DNA from: Prevotellaceae bacterium UBA1786
Lineage (GTDB): Bacteria; Bacteroidota; Bacteroidia; Bacteroidales; Bacteroidaceae
DNA: 16,578 nucleotides
Assembly (NCBI GenBank): GCA_002314525.1
Contig: DCGE01000008.1
Coordinates: forward strand, 229 to 16,806
Direction: 5' to 3'
In this document: in pieces, positions 1 through 8,403 of the stretch
Layout of the letters: every line of letters begins with the position of its first letter
Numbering within the stretch: position 1 is the stretch's first letter
The notes under the pieces: model-generated
What the model saw: the letters and a program-made list of their open reading frames with translations, nothing else
Told to the model about the DNA's origin: nothing
Databases searched by the model: none
Position numbers and translations under genes: made by a program

Positions 1-30
1 GAGATTCGGAAATTTCCGAATCTCTTTTTT
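1..30 (+). terminator. Palindromic intrinsic terminator at the left edge
   Basis: Bases 1-24 form a perfect 24-bp palindrome (arms GAGATTCGGAAA and its complement) followed by six T at 25-30. Read on the plus strand this is a strong rho-independent terminator for a gene lying left of the window. On the minus strand the palindrome is preceded by A6 and lies 23 bp beyond the lrp stop, so it probably also ends the leftward envelope operon. The bases just left of position 1, which would give the U-tract for that direction, are not visible. Confidence 0.85.
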
Positions 31-53
31 CGTATGAGCCACCCTGAGGATTA

Positions 54-518
54 TTACTCAAGGACAATAGGAAGAGGCTTTCTGAAACTCTGCTCAAGAG
101 AGATGAGGGTTTCAGTGGAGTCAACGCCAGGAATGCCCTGAACGACATTATTCAACGTGTACATCAACTGCTCGTTGTCCTTGACATAGAGCTTGATGAA
201 CATGGAATAAGGTCCTGTGGTGCAATGGCACTCAACGATTTCAGGTATCTTTGCGAGTTCTTCAACTACACTCTTGTAGAGCGATCCCTTCTCAAGCTTG
301 ATACCTACATAAGTGCAAGTTGAGTATCCGAGACTCTTTGGGTTGATGGTATAGCCAGAACCTGTGATTACATTGCTGTCAATGAGTCGCTGTACTCTCT
401 GGTGGATTGCAGCACGGGATACTCCGCACTGTGTAGCAACGTCCTTGAACGGTATTCGTGCATTGACAGAGATAATATCCATTATCTTCTTGTCAAGTGT
501 GTCGATTCTGTAGTTCAT
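54..518 (-). CDS. Lrp/AsnC family transcriptional regulator
   Basis: A 154-residue protein of the usual Lrp/AsnC length. Residues 4-63 form the N-terminal winged helix-turn-helix, with opening TLDKKIMDII and recognition-helix stretch SRAAIHQRVQRLI at about 34-46. Residues 68-145 form the RAM (ligand-binding and oligomerisation) domain, including TTGPYSMFIK. Such proteins form dimers to octamers that bind DNA and often sense amino acids. The ligand and targets cannot be read from sequence. It is the last gene of the leftward envelope operon, 28 bp after the skp-like gene, and no TAnnTTTG element is visible in that gap, so co-transcription is likely. Its place behind an outer-membrane assembly cluster may be passive. 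From memory, murI is common at this spot in Bacteroides, so lrp may be a lineage-specific neighbour. Confidence 0.93.
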   Translation of the reverse strand: MNYRIDTLDKKIMDIISVNARIPFKDVATQCGVSRAAIHQRVQRLIDSNVITGSGYTINPKSLGYSTCTYVGIKLEKGSLYKSVVEELAKIPEIVECHCTTGPYSMFIKLYVKDNEQLMYTLNNVVQGIPGVDSTETLISLEQSFRKPLPIVLE

Positions 519-546
519 CGTATGATTAACTAATTACTATTTACTA

Positions 547-1050
547 TTACTTAAGACCAAGCTTTGCCTTAATCTGGTCTGTGAGATCAGTTGAGAGAGT
601 TTCGCTGATGTAAGGGATTCCAGCTGTGATGTCCATGATATAGACGTAACCGCCAGCTGCACCTACTTCCTTGACAGCCTTACCGATCTTCTCAGATATT
701 TCACCCAGTTTTGTCTGCTGAGCCTTCTGGAGATCTGCCTCACTTGTCTGTCCGTACTGCTGATAACGCTGGTAGAGGTCCTGAAGTTCCTGCTCACGGC
801 GCTGCTTTACTGCTTCTGGGAGCTTCTCTGCTTCCTTCTCATAAGCCTGGCTCTTTGTCTCGATCTCTTCCTGCATCTTCTTCAGTTCATCCTGATATGA
901 CTTCTGGAGATTCTGAAGTTCAGTCTGAGCAGCTGTGTATTCAGGCATAGACTGAACAACCTGTGCAGAATTGAAATGACCGAATTTCTGTGCTGATGCA
1001 CTTACTGAGAATGCGATGGCAAGTACCAAAGCGATTGAAAGTTTTTTCAT
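547..1050 (-). CDS. skp: OmpH/Skp family periplasmic chaperone (second copy)
   Basis: A 167-residue protein with a Sec signal peptide (MKKLSIALVLAIAFSVSASA, cleavage before QKFG). The mature protein starts with the OmpH/Skp strand KFGHFNSAQVVQSMPEY. Residues about 38-125 are a charged, Gln/Glu/Lys-rich helical hairpin that forms the tentacles, followed by a return to the beta body (GGYVYIMD). Skp trimers hold unfolded outer-membrane beta-barrel proteins in the periplasm and deliver them to the BAM complex. It lies 75 bp downstream of a paralogue (1126-1665) and two genes downstream of bamA, so chaperone and assembly machine are likely expressed together. The two copies are clearly diverged, which suggests an old duplication with possible client specialisation. 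Confidence 0.93.
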   Translation of the reverse strand: MKKLSIALVLAIAFSVSASAQKFGHFNSAQVVQSMPEYTAAQTELQNLQKSYQDELKKMQEEIETKSQAYEKEAEKLPEAVKQRREQELQDLYQRYQQYGQTSEADLQKAQQTKLGEISEKIGKAVKEVGAAGGYVYIMDITAGIPYISETLSTDLTDQIKAKLGLK

Positions 1051-1125
1051 TTGTGTGTTGTATTAAGTGATTAATAAATAAATAATGTATTACTACCTGT
1101 TCGGTGAATTTATTAGAACCCACCT

Positions 1126-1665
1126 TTAATAATTGGATGAATAGCCGAGTTTCTGGAGTACGTCATCACTGATGTCGATCTTTGGGGATGCATATATGAT
1201 GCTTCCACCCGACGCACGGTCAAGAATGAGTTGATAGCCCTTTTGATCGCAGATATCCTTCACGGCATTATATATCTCGTCCTGAATAGGAGCCATGAGA
1301 CTTTGACGCTTCTTATAGAGTTCACCCTCGCTGCCGAAGTACTTCTTCTTAAGGTCGCTAGCCTCCTTTTCCTTGGCAATGATATCTTCCTCAGTCTTCT
1401 TCTTCTGGGCATCAGAGAGGAACACAGTCTCAGACTGATATTTCTTGTACTTTGCCTCTACATCGTTGAGAATGGCCTGTACTTCGCCCTCCCACTTCTT
1501 TGAGAGCTGGTTGAGTTGTTCGTTTGCACGTTCATATGCAGGAATATTCTTGAGGATGTATTCCATGTCAACAAGAGCGAATTTTTGTGCATAGCATAGA
1601 GTTGTGCAGCCCAGTGATATGAGGGCTACAAGAGCCAATAGGCGATTTTTGATTGTCTGTGTCAT
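1126..1665 (-). CDS. skp: OmpH/Skp family periplasmic chaperone (first copy)
   Basis: A 179-residue Skp/OmpH-family protein. The N-terminus is a Sec signal peptide ending near CYA before QKFALVD. The mature start KFALVDMEYILKNIPAY is the conserved first strand and helix, then comes a long coiled-coil segment rich in Lys, Glu and Gln at about 45-130, and a C-terminal body strand (GYQLILDR). It is expected to chaperone outer-membrane proteins in the periplasm. It sits 39 bp downstream of bamA in the same direction. It is longer than the neighbouring copy and has its own C-terminal segment (IIYASPKIDISDDVLQKLG) that parallels the GIPYISETLSTDL end of the other copy, so the two are full-length paralogues, not fragments. 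Confidence 0.93.
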   Translation of the reverse strand: MTQTIKNRLLALVALISLGCTTLCYAQKFALVDMEYILKNIPAYERANEQLNQLSKKWEGEVQAILNDVEAKYKKYQSETVFLSDAQKKKTEEDIIAKEKEASDLKKKYFGSEGELYKKRQSLMAPIQDEIYNAVKDICDQKGYQLILDRASGGSIIYASPKIDISDDVLQKLGYSSNY

Positions 1666-1704
1666 AGTTGTACTGTATTTTTTATGCGTTAACTATATTA
1701 TTTA

Positions 1705-4407
1705 TTAGAATTCCTGTCCAAGTACGAAGTGGAACTGACTTCCTCCGTAGCTCGATGAACCATATATCTTGTCGAATCCGTATCCCCAGTCAATACCCAT
1801 AAGTCCGACCATAGGGAGCATGATACGTACACCAAAACCAGCAGAACGCTTCATGTCGAACGGATTGAATTTGCTGACCGACGTCCAGGCGTTACCACCT
1901 TCGACAAATCCAAGTGCCCAGATGTTGGTTGAACCCTGAAGCATGAGAGGATATCGGATTTCAGCCGTCAGACGTGAATAGGCATAGCCTGAATAGCCCG
2001 AAGGAGTGAGTGAGCCGTTGTCGTATCCACGAAGTCCGATTGTCTCGGTATAATAGCTGGAAGAATAACCAGTCATTCCGTCACCACCTACATAGAAGGT
2101 CTCGAATGGTGACTGTTTATGCTTGTTATAGTAGCCGAGAAGACCGAAGTCGAGACGTGTCATAAGGACGAAGCACTTTGTGCTCTGGGCCTTGCTGTTG
2201 AGAGGAGTATAGAACTTTGACTGGAACTTCCATTTATGATACTCAATCCAGCGATATTTCTTCTGAAGGTCGCTCTGATAGTTTGCATCAGCAGGATCTG
2301 TTGCCAGGGAACTGTAGTTGACTCCGTCAAAAGAAGAATACGGTGGAGTGGCACTTACAGAAAATGCCAGTTCGGAACCACGACGAGGGAAGACAGAATT
2401 GTCAATAGATGTACGAGCCAGACGGAGAGTAAGGTTGATGTTGTTGCAGTTACCATTGGTGATGAGGAAGTACTCCCAGTCCTGAAGCATATAACGGGTA
2501 TATGACAGATTGGCTGACAGGCTGAAGTTGTTGTCAGGCCAGTTCAGACGCTTACCCCAACCGATCGAGACACCGAAGAGCTGGATGTACTTATCAGGGT
2601 CGTAGTATGAAGAATAGTTGTTGTAATATGAACTGTTATAGTTGCCATAGCCATACAGAGCAGAATAATAACTGTTATAGTATGAACTGTTATAGTACGA
2701 ACTGCTGATATCGGTCTGGCGTGAGAAGAACGCAGATACAGAGAATGAGTTAGGGCGTTTGCGTCCGAACCACGGATCATAGAATGAAATGCTGTACTGC
2801 TGATAATAGCTACCGTTGGTGGATGCACTGAGTTCAAGTTGCTGACCATCACCACGAGGAAGGAAGCCACGACTGTTCTTGTCTTTCTTGAAGAGGTTGC
2901 GCATTGAGAAGTTACCGAACTTCAGTCCGAGTTTGAATGTAACACCAATCTGTCCCCAACCAAGCGAGAACTCAACCTGGTCATTGGCCTTAGGAGTCAG
3001 TCCCAGATTGATATCGACAGTTCCGTCGGCTCTGTTAGGCAGTGGCTCAGGCTTGATGCCTTCCGGATCGAAATGTCCCATCTGGGCAATCTCCTGAACA
3101 GACATCTTGAAGGCATCCATACTGAATAAGTCACCTGGCTTGAGTTTCAGTTCACGACGGACAACTTCTTCGTAAACCATGGTATTGCCATATATCTTGA
3201 TGCTGTTGATCGTGGCCTGGATACCTTCGTAGATACGAATCTCAAGATCGATGGAGTCGCCATCAACAGTAGTTTCCACTGGTGTCACGCTTGAGAATAC
3301 ATAACCATCATTGAAATAATAGTTTGCAACGGCATCGTCATCACCGGAACTCTGAAGTCGGTCGTGAATATGCTGAGAGTCATACACGTCACCCTTTTCC
3401 ATACGAAGTACACGGTTGAGTGCATCGGTGGTGTATATGGTATTTCCCACCCAGTTGATGTCACGGACATAATAACGCTGACCTTCGTTGAAATGCATAT
3501 AGATATCAATGGTATTGTCACCAAGATCAACAATGCTGTCAACCAACTCAATATCACGAAAACCAAGTTCACCATACTTATCGAGAACGCGCTGCTTGTC
3601 CTCCTTGAACTTCTCAGGAACGAACTTCTTTGTCTTGAACAAACCACGGATGCCTTTGACATGAGTCTTCTTAAGGAGACTGCTAGTGAAAGGAGTACCG
3701 GTTATCTTCTTGTATGACAGGTTGTCATTACCCGTAATGTATATCTCGTGGACCTTGACCTTCTCGTTCTTGTCAATGTTGACATCAACGATGACCTGCC
3801 CGTCATGGTTAATGTCATCCTTCTGAGTAATCTCGACTTCGGCATTCTTGAATCCCTTGTCATCAAAATACTTCTTTATGACATACTCCGCCTTGCTGAC
3901 CATATCGGGAGTGATCTGATTGCCCTTTGTGATACCTATCTTTTGCTCAAGGTCGGTCTTTTCACCTTTCTTTACACCTTCAATATTGACCTGAGAGACT
4001 TTTGGCCGCGTTGACAGCACATATTTGAGATAGATGCTGTCGTTCTGAATATGGTCAACCTCAATACTTACATTTGAGAAGAGTCCATGTTTCCAGAAAC
4101 GCTTCACAGCAGCTGTTATCTCCTCTCCAGGAACAGATACCTCATCGCCGATGGAAAGTCCAGATATTCCTACTACCAGATAGTCCTCAAGACCAGATCC
4201 TTCGAGTCCTTCGACAACAAAACCACCTATCGGGTAACGTGGAGCACGACTGAGTCCGTACGTAACCTTTGGCACGGCATCACTCTGAGCATACACGCAT
4301 GAGAATCGTGATGTTATTGTCGAAAGAGAGAATGAGAAAACTATCAGCAAAGTAAGCAGACGTCTGTCTGCCGACATTATTCGGAATATCTTATTTTTAT
4401 TTTTCAT
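1705..4407 (-). CDS. bamA: Outer membrane protein assembly factor BamA (Omp85)
   Basis: A 900-residue protein and the catalytic core of outer-membrane beta-barrel insertion. A signal peptide covers about 1-40 (cleavage after VYA). POTRA-like repeats follow from about 59 to 472, with unit starts near [38 protein letters not shown] and INSIKIYGN, which fits five POTRA domains. The barrel runs from about 478 to the C-terminal Phe (HFVLGQEF). The Omp85 loop-6 motif appears as LRGYDNG, with Arg at 793. Residues 566-607 are an unusual Ser/Tyr/Asn-rich barrel loop encoded by short DNA repeats. The start ATG overlaps the end of uppS by 11 bp, implying coupled translation. An internal start at MSADRR (residue 11) would also leave a signal peptide. 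Downstream are the two skp genes. Confidence 0.96.
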   Translation of the reverse strand: MKNKNKIFRIMSADRRLLTLLIVFSFSLSTITSRFSCVYAQSDAVPKVTYGLSRAPRYPIGGFVVEGLEGSGLEDYLVVGISGLSIGDEVSVPGEEITAAVKRFWKHGLFSNVSIEVDHIQNDSIYLKYVLSTRPKVSQVNIEGVKKGEKTDLEQKIGITKGNQITPDMVSKAEYVIKKYFDDKGFKNAEVEITQKDDINHDGQVIVDVNIDKNEKVKVHEIYITGNDNLSYKKITGTPFTSSLLKKTHVKGIRGLFKTKKFVPEKFKEDKQRVLDKYGELGFRDIELVDSIVDLGDNTIDIYMHFNEGQRYYVRDINWVGNTIYTTDALNRVLRMEKGDVYDSQHIHDRLQSSGDDDAVANYYFNDGYVFSSVTPVETTVDGDSIDLEIRIYEGIQATINSIKIYGNTMVYEEVVRRELKLKPGDLFSMDAFKMSVQEIAQMGHFDPEGIKPEPLPNRADGTVDINLGLTPKANDQVEFSLGWGQIGVTFKLGLKFGNFSMRNLFKKDKNSRGFLPRGDGQQLELSASTNGSYYQQYSISFYDPWFGRKRPNSFSVSAFFSRQTDISSSYYNSSYYNSYYSALYGYGNYNSSYYNNYSSYYDPDKYIQLFGVSIGWGKRLNWPDNNFSLSANLSYTRYMLQDWEYFLITNGNCNNINLTLRLARTSIDNSVFPRRGSELAFSVSATPPYSSFDGVNYSSLATDPADANYQSDLQKKYRWIEYHKWKFQSKFYTPLNSKAQSTKCFVLMTRLDFGLLGYYNKHKQSPFETFYVGGDGMTGYSSSYYTETIGLRGYDNGSLTPSGYSGYAYSRLTAEIRYPLMLQGSTNIWALGFVEGGNAWTSVSKFNPFDMKRSAGFGVRIMLPMVGLMGIDWGYGFDKIYGSSSYGGSQFHFVLGQEF
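2587..2712 (-). repeat. SSYYN-type short repeats inside bamA
   Basis: This stretch encodes BamA residues 566-607, where SSYYN, NSYY and SSYY recur almost without other residues. At DNA level a unit of about 15 bases (plus-strand form TATGAACTGTTATAG) occurs in near-tandem copies around 2630-2700, with single-base changes between copies. Repeats of this kind can gain or lose units by slippage, and a 15-base unit keeps the reading frame. The position between barrel strands suggests a surface-exposed loop. Confidence 0.75.
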
Positions 4408-5140
4408 TTTCTACTTGTTCTTCAGTTTTTCCGAACCGTCTCTGACGGCTTTGATAATCGCAGATGGCCTTGAAGAAGTCTTCGCTTGTAAACGCAGGCC
4501 AGTATGTATCGGTAAAATAAAATTCAGTGTATGCAGACTGCCAAAGCAGGAAGTTGCTAAGACGTTTTTCGCCACCCGTGCGGATAAGAAGTTCAGGTTC
4601 AGGCATGAAACTGGTTGCCAGATATCTGTCCAACGTCATATCATCAATGTTGGATGGGAGGAGTCTGCCATCCAGGACATCTGTTGCAATGTCACGAACA
4701 GCCTTGCCAATTTCCCAGCGTGACGAGTAACTCAGAGCCAGCACCATACATGTGTTGGTATTGTTCTTTGTGAGCTCAATCAGGTGGACAAGTGCTTGCT
4801 GAACTTCAACAGGAAGACGGTCAGTCTGTCCAATGACCTGGAATCTCGCATTGTTCTTCATGAAGACATCTTCCTCAAGATGCTTCAGGAGCAAAGACAT
4901 GAGAGCGGAAACCTCGTCCATCGGACGGTTCCAGTTCTCTGTGGAAAAAGTATAGAGTGTGAGATATTTCACGCCAAGACGTACAGCATCCTCCATGATG
5001 GTATGAACCTGCTGTGCTCCCTGCTGATGTCCTACAACACGATCATACCCCTGAGCGGTTGCCCATCTGCCATTGCCATCCATGATTATGGCAATATGGC
5101 CCGGAACACGATTCATGTCAATCTGATCTCTATATGTCAT
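4397..5140 (-). CDS. uppS: Isoprenyl transferase (undecaprenyl diphosphate synthase)
   Basis: A 247-residue cis-prenyltransferase that condenses isopentenyl-PP onto farnesyl-PP to make undecaprenyl-PP, the lipid carrier for peptidoglycan and surface glycans. Visible motifs are [12 protein letters not shown] with the catalytic Asp21 and phosphate-binding Asn23/Arg25, GHQQGAQ at 37-43, [10 protein letters not shown] at 61-70, [10 protein letters not shown] at 135-144, and the C-terminal signature [18 protein letters not shown] at 184-201 with Arg187, Arg193 and Ser195. Length and motifs are those of a complete, active enzyme. Its stop overlaps the bamA start by 11 bp and porG lies 16 bp upstream. 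Linking uppS to porG and bamA is a conserved Bacteroidales arrangement, seen in Porphyromonas gingivalis. Confidence 0.96.
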   Translation of the reverse strand: MTYRDQIDMNRVPGHIAIIMDGNGRWATAQGYDRVVGHQQGAQQVHTIMEDAVRLGVKYLTLYTFSTENWNRPMDEVSALMSLLLKHLEEDVFMKNNARFQVIGQTDRLPVEVQQALVHLIELTKNNTNTCMVLALSYSSRWEIGKAVRDIATDVLDGRLLPSNIDDMTLDRYLATSFMPEPELLIRTGGEKRLSNFLLWQSAYTEFYFTDTYWPAFTSEDFFKAICDYQSRQRRFGKTEEQVENEK

Positions 5141-5156
5141 CTCTGAATTGATTTTA

Positions 5157-5843
5157 CTAATTATTGCATTTGCGAAGTTTCGGCGACAAATCGTATGATA
5201 TGTACAACATCGTCATGGAGTAGGTATCGGTATTCTTGAGGAATCCGCTCTCCATCTTGAAAGGATCGGTTATTCCGTCGAGTTTATCGCTCAATGATAT
5301 GTGCATCGCCCAGTCAAATCCTACATTCCACCTGTCTGTCAACTTGCACTTCACACCTACACCCAATGGGAAATTGATGGTAAAAACATTTTTGCCGAAT
5401 GTTCCGCCGGCACACATCTGAAGATAAGGAACAATACGGTGCGTACCTTTGTAACTCTTGCCGGTGCCATAACCCCAGAAGTGTATTTCATACGTGCAGC
5501 TGGCATCAACCAAGGTATTATCAAATGACCAAGACTGTCCTTCGACATCACCAAATATTCGCTGAAGGTCATCAGCCTTTCCGGATATACGTCCGTAGGC
5601 AAGAGTGCCCTTCAAAGCCATACGAGGGTTGATGTTCCACCGTCCTATGAGACCTCCTGCAAATTCCGTGTTTGAAAAGAAGTTGTTCGGATTTGCATCG
5701 CCCATATAAGACATGCCTCCAAGCATAGCCCCCAATTCGTACTTGTACTCAAGTTCGGTTTGAGCAAACACAGTTGTAAACGGCAGGATGAACAACAGAC
5801 TCTGCAGAACAACAAGATGGGTATTTCGTATGGTCTGTCTCAC
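5157..5843 (-). CDS. porG: PorG-like DUF6089 outer membrane protein (type IX secretion)
   Basis: A 228-residue predicted outer-membrane beta-barrel. A signal peptide (cleavage about FAQ, residues 26-28) is followed by [18 protein letters not shown], typical of the DUF6089/PorG family, then alternating short strands ([41 protein letters not shown]) ending in a last strand [10 protein letters not shown]. In P. gingivalis, PorG is an outer-membrane component associated with the type IX secretion system and lies directly before uppS, bamA and two ompH genes, as here. The start is GTG at 5843, overlapping the TGA stop of the DUF6242 gene (GTGA), so its translation is probably coupled. The T9SS role is transferred from the family and gene order; no other por gene is in the window. 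Confidence 0.83.
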   Translation of the reverse strand: MRQTIRNTHLVVLQSLLFILPFTTVFAQTELEYKYELGAMLGGMSYMGDANPNNFFSNTEFAGGLIGRWNINPRMALKGTLAYGRISGKADDLQRIFGDVEGQSWSFDNTLVDASCTYEIHFWGYGTGKSYKGTHRIVPYLQMCAGGTFGKNVFTINFPLGVGVKCKLTDRWNVGFDWAMHISLSDKLDGITDPFKMESGFLKNTDTYSMTMLYISYDLSPKLRKCNN

Positions 5844-7114
5844 TTAGCAGGATTAAGTTTATTGATATAGCCCTTCCACAAACGTGCCTTACGAGAGCCA
5901 TTGCCTGACTGGATGAGATAGATATAGTCCTGGGCAACCACACATTGTGTAGGCAGGGAACGATCAAAGTCATCAGGCATCATGAGGAAACGAGTCTGAC
6001 GTTTCCATGTAATACCATTGTCATATGAAAGGTAAAGATATCCGTCGCCAATAATGTTTATTGCTCCATTGTAAATGAATACGTTCGACATATTGGAGAA
6101 ATATGGAAGAGCGTATGAATTCTCCGATGTAATGCCTATATACTGCCAATTCTGGTTGACAATATCGAGAGGAGCAGAGAGTTTATACCATGCAACTGAA
6201 TGTGTAGGGTCGTTAGGAGTCTGACCTACAAGCACTACGTTCATAAGGTTCTCGTTGGTTTTGGACGAAAAGAAAACCGATGAGACATTGGCTACTGGAA
6301 CTTTATTTACGTCAGTATTCCCAGATTTCTTCCAAGAGACCAAGTCCATTGTTGATACAAAGGATTCGCCATCGAAACCATGAAGGAAATATGGATCGGC
6401 TGAAAGAAGCGTCTTAACCTTCGGCAGCATCATCTGAGTCCAATCGACACCATCGTTGGAAACCTTGACAAAACCATCTTTGTCAACACCTACGAATTGA
6501 TTATCGAAAACCTGAATCGAACGGAAATCGACATCATCGTTCTCCTGAAAGACCTGAACCGTATCGTTGATTACCAATGTACGGAAATCGCCAGTGATGG
6601 ATAGTGTAGTGTCGGCTGCAGTCCACACAAGAGAATCGGCATCGGCAATACTTTTGCTCAATGTCACAGTATATTTCTTGAATGAAACACCATCTGTTCC
6701 GGTTACAGCCAATTCCACAGGATTAGTGAAGTCAACAGAGTCCTTTCCACTTGTCAGGTAGTAATAGATTGAGTCACTGCTGTTCTTTCTGTAGATATTC
6801 CCGTAAGCAGTGATTGAAGGAATTACATGAGTTATGTCAACCCAGTTCGGAAGAGAGTCGACATTATAAATCCTGCCGTTAATCTGGTCAATATTAAACT
6901 TCACCTCACTGCCACTTAAGGTCCTCGTATATGTACTGTCACTTCCATCATAACCAAAGGTATGGATGGTGGTTTTGATATCAGATATACTGAAAGCCGT
7001 AATGACACATTCAGGAGTTGGATTCACAGCCTCGTCTTCAATACATGAAGGGAAAAAAGATGTCAATATCAGACATGCAAATACTGCTTTTATATATGTT
7101 TTTATCTTTCTCAT
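5840..7114 (-). CDS. DUF6242 family lipoprotein with BNR-like repeats
   Basis: A 424-residue protein. I place the start at the ATG at 7114, giving MRKIKTYIKAVFACLILTSF and then a lipobox FPSC with Cys about residue 24; an upstream TTG at 7141 lies inside the predicted promoter. It is therefore an exported lipoprotein. The N-terminal part (about 30-160) is a beta-rich domain beginning CVITAFSISDI. The C-terminal part carries sialidase/BNR-like turns: VSNDGVDW, VSTMDLVSW and LSYDNGITW, suggesting a beta-propeller. I recognise it as DUF6242, whose function is unknown. Its stop overlaps the porG start by 4 bp, so it heads the envelope operon. A role in the outer membrane, perhaps with PorG, is inference. 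Confidence 0.85.
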   Translation of the reverse strand: MRKIKTYIKAVFACLILTSFFPSCIEDEAVNPTPECVITAFSISDIKTTIHTFGYDGSDSTYTRTLSGSEVKFNIDQINGRIYNVDSLPNWVDITHVIPSITAYGNIYRKNSSDSIYYYLTSGKDSVDFTNPVELAVTGTDGVSFKKYTVTLSKSIADADSLVWTAADTTLSITGDFRTLVINDTVQVFQENDDVDFRSIQVFDNQFVGVDKDGFVKVSNDGVDWTQMMLPKVKTLLSADPYFLHGFDGESFVSTMDLVSWKKSGNTDVNKVPVANVSSVFFSSKTNENLMNVVLVGQTPNDPTHSVAWYKLSAPLDIVNQNWQYIGITSENSYALPYFSNMSNVFIYNGAINIIGDGYLYLSYDNGITWKRQTRFLMMPDDFDRSLPTQCVVAQDYIYLIQSGNGSRKARLWKGYINKLNPAK

Positions 7115-7138
7115 TCTTGCATAATACACAATATCATG

Positions 7139-7146
7139 CAAAAATA
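7139..7146 (-). promoter_or_regulatory. -7 element for the DUF6242-porG-uppS-bamA operon
   Basis: The minus strand reads TATTTTTGCATG, a full match to the Bacteroidetes -7 element TAnnTTTG, 25 bp upstream of the DUF6242 ATG. That predicts a leader of about 15-20 nt. No good TTTG -33 box lies 19-21 bp upstream, only a T-rich stretch. It would drive the seven-gene leftward envelope operon. Confidence 0.6.
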
Positions 7147-7224
7147 CGAAATATTCTTGCCATTATAAAAGAAAAGACGAAAATTTAGGTTTTTTTATAT
7201 GTATTTTTGTACAAATTGATACTT

Positions 7225-7860
7225 TTACCCTTCTAAATAGTCAATAATATCCTTTGCGCACTCGCATTTTGATTTTAGAGGGAATTTGATTTCCGATGTC
7301 CTATCAATGATGGTTATCTTATTGGTATCATGACGAAATCCAGCTCCTTCATCGTTAAGGGAATTGAGTACGATGAAGTCGAAATTCTTTCGCTGGAGCT
7401 TACCTTTGGCATTTGACTCCTCATGGTCTGTCTCCAAAGCAAATCCGGCGAGGAGCTGTCCTTCTTTCTTGATTTTTCCCAATGATGCAGCAATGTCATG
7501 AGTTGGACGAAGACGAATCACCAGCTCATCACCTTCGCGCTTGATTTTAGTGGAAGAGGTAGTGACAGGTGTAAAATCAGCCACTGCAGCACATAGTATT
7601 GCAGCATCAACATATGGATATATTTCAATACAAGCCTCATACATTTGCTGGGCGCTTTCCACATGTGTTACACGAAGGCCCTCCCTGTTCAGATTGAACC
7701 CTGATGAATTGACAGGTCCAAGAACAAGTTCAACCTGATGGCCCCTGCTGATACATTCATCAACAAGAGCCATCCCCATTTTTCCAGATGAAAAATTTCC
7801 TATGAAACGCACAGGGTCAATACGCTCGTATGTCGGTCCTGCCGTTATCAGTATCTTCAT
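7225..7860 (-). CDS. coaB: Phosphopantothenate-cysteine ligase (CoaB, stand-alone)
   Basis: A 211-residue protein matching the C-terminal half of bifunctional CoaBC (Dfp). It joins 4'-phosphopantothenate and cysteine with CTP in coenzyme A synthesis. Visible motifs are MKILITAGPTYERIDPVRFI and then GNFSSGKMG with Asn22, CAAVADF, TKIKR, GFALET, and the dimer/acyl-cytidylate region VLNSLNDEGAGF followed by DTNKITII. It is complete for this half. The ATG overlaps the coaC stop (ATGA), so coupled translation is likely. In most bacteria, including most Bacteroidetes as far as I recall, the two domains are one polypeptide, so the split is notable. No terminator is visible before the next operon. 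Confidence 0.93.
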   Translation of the reverse strand: MKILITAGPTYERIDPVRFIGNFSSGKMGMALVDECISRGHQVELVLGPVNSSGFNLNREGLRVTHVESAQQMYEACIEIYPYVDAAILCAAVADFTPVTTSSTKIKREGDELVIRLRPTHDIAASLGKIKKEGQLLAGFALETDHEESNAKGKLQRKNFDFIVLNSLNDEGAGFRHDTNKITIIDRTSEIKFPLKSKCECAKDIIDYLEG

Positions 7861-8399
7861 TTCAATACACTTTCAATGAGTGCAACGATTTTTTCCGGTT
7901 CTTCCATCCGACCCTTGCCTTCAAGATGACTGGCAAGTTCTCCTGATGCCGGTTCGATTATTGTATTTCCGTATGAACGAAGAATTTCAAGATTCTTCTG
8001 AGTGGAAGGATGGGCATACATATCCAGATCCATAGCAGGTGCAACGAATACCGGAGCTTTCATTGACAGATAAGTGGTAATCAACATATTATCTGCTATT
8101 CCATTAGCCATTTTCCCTATCGTTGATGCCGTGGCAGGAGCAATCAGCATCGCATCGGCCCAAAGTCCTAAATCAACATGACTATGCCATGAGCCGTCTC
8201 TCCTATCGAAGAACTCACTTACGACTGGTTTGCCCGAAAGTGTGGAAAGAGTGAGAGGGGTGATGAACTCCTTGCCAGATGGAGTAATGACCACCTGAAC
8301 TTCAGCACCTTGTTTTATCAACTGGCGGATAATCAGACAGGATTTATAAGCAGCGATACTGCCCGTAATGCCCAATACAATTTTCTTGCCGAGAAGCAT
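7857..8399 (-). CDS. coaC: Phosphopantothenoylcysteine decarboxylase (CoaC, stand-alone)
   Basis: A 180-residue flavoprotein of the HFCD family that decarboxylates phosphopantothenoylcysteine to 4'-phosphopantetheine. I chose the ATG at 8399 (MLLGKKIVLGITGSIAAYK), 4 bp after the DUF3127 stop; a longer reading from TTG at 8441 overlaps that gene and adds non-conserved residues. Visible are the FMN-binding GITGSIAAYK, the catalytic His74 in SHVDLG, APATASTIGKMANGIADN at 88-104, and PAM at 121-123. The substrate-flap segment reads GELASHLEGKGRM: the Cys found in the ACG of E. coli Dfp is Ser157 here. It ends in ATGA overlapping coaB. Confidence 0.93.
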   Translation of the reverse strand: MLLGKKIVLGITGSIAAYKSCLIIRQLIKQGAEVQVVITPSGKEFITPLTLSTLSGKPVVSEFFDRRDGSWHSHVDLGLWADAMLIAPATASTIGKMANGIADNMLITTYLSMKAPVFVAPAMDLDMYAHPSTQKNLEILRSYGNTIIEPASGELASHLEGKGRMEEPEKIVALIESVLK

Positions 8400-8403
8400 A
8401 GGT

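Noticed and set aside
711..950. A plus-strand frame opposite a skp gene
   Set aside because: Antisense shadow of the coiled-coil codons of a real Skp gene.
1051..1125. Possible hairpin GGTG/CACC between the two skp genes
   Set aside because: Only 4-5 bp of pairing with a long loop and no T-run; not a convincing terminator or processing site.
2544..2870. A 108-codon minus-strand frame rich in His/Ile/Thr inside bamA
   Set aside because: It is a frame-shifted reading of the Ser/Tyr repeat and has no independent start signal or homology I recognise.
7139..7141. TTG start for the DUF6242 gene
   Set aside because: It lies within the -7 element; the ATG at 7114 gives a proper lipoprotein signal peptide.
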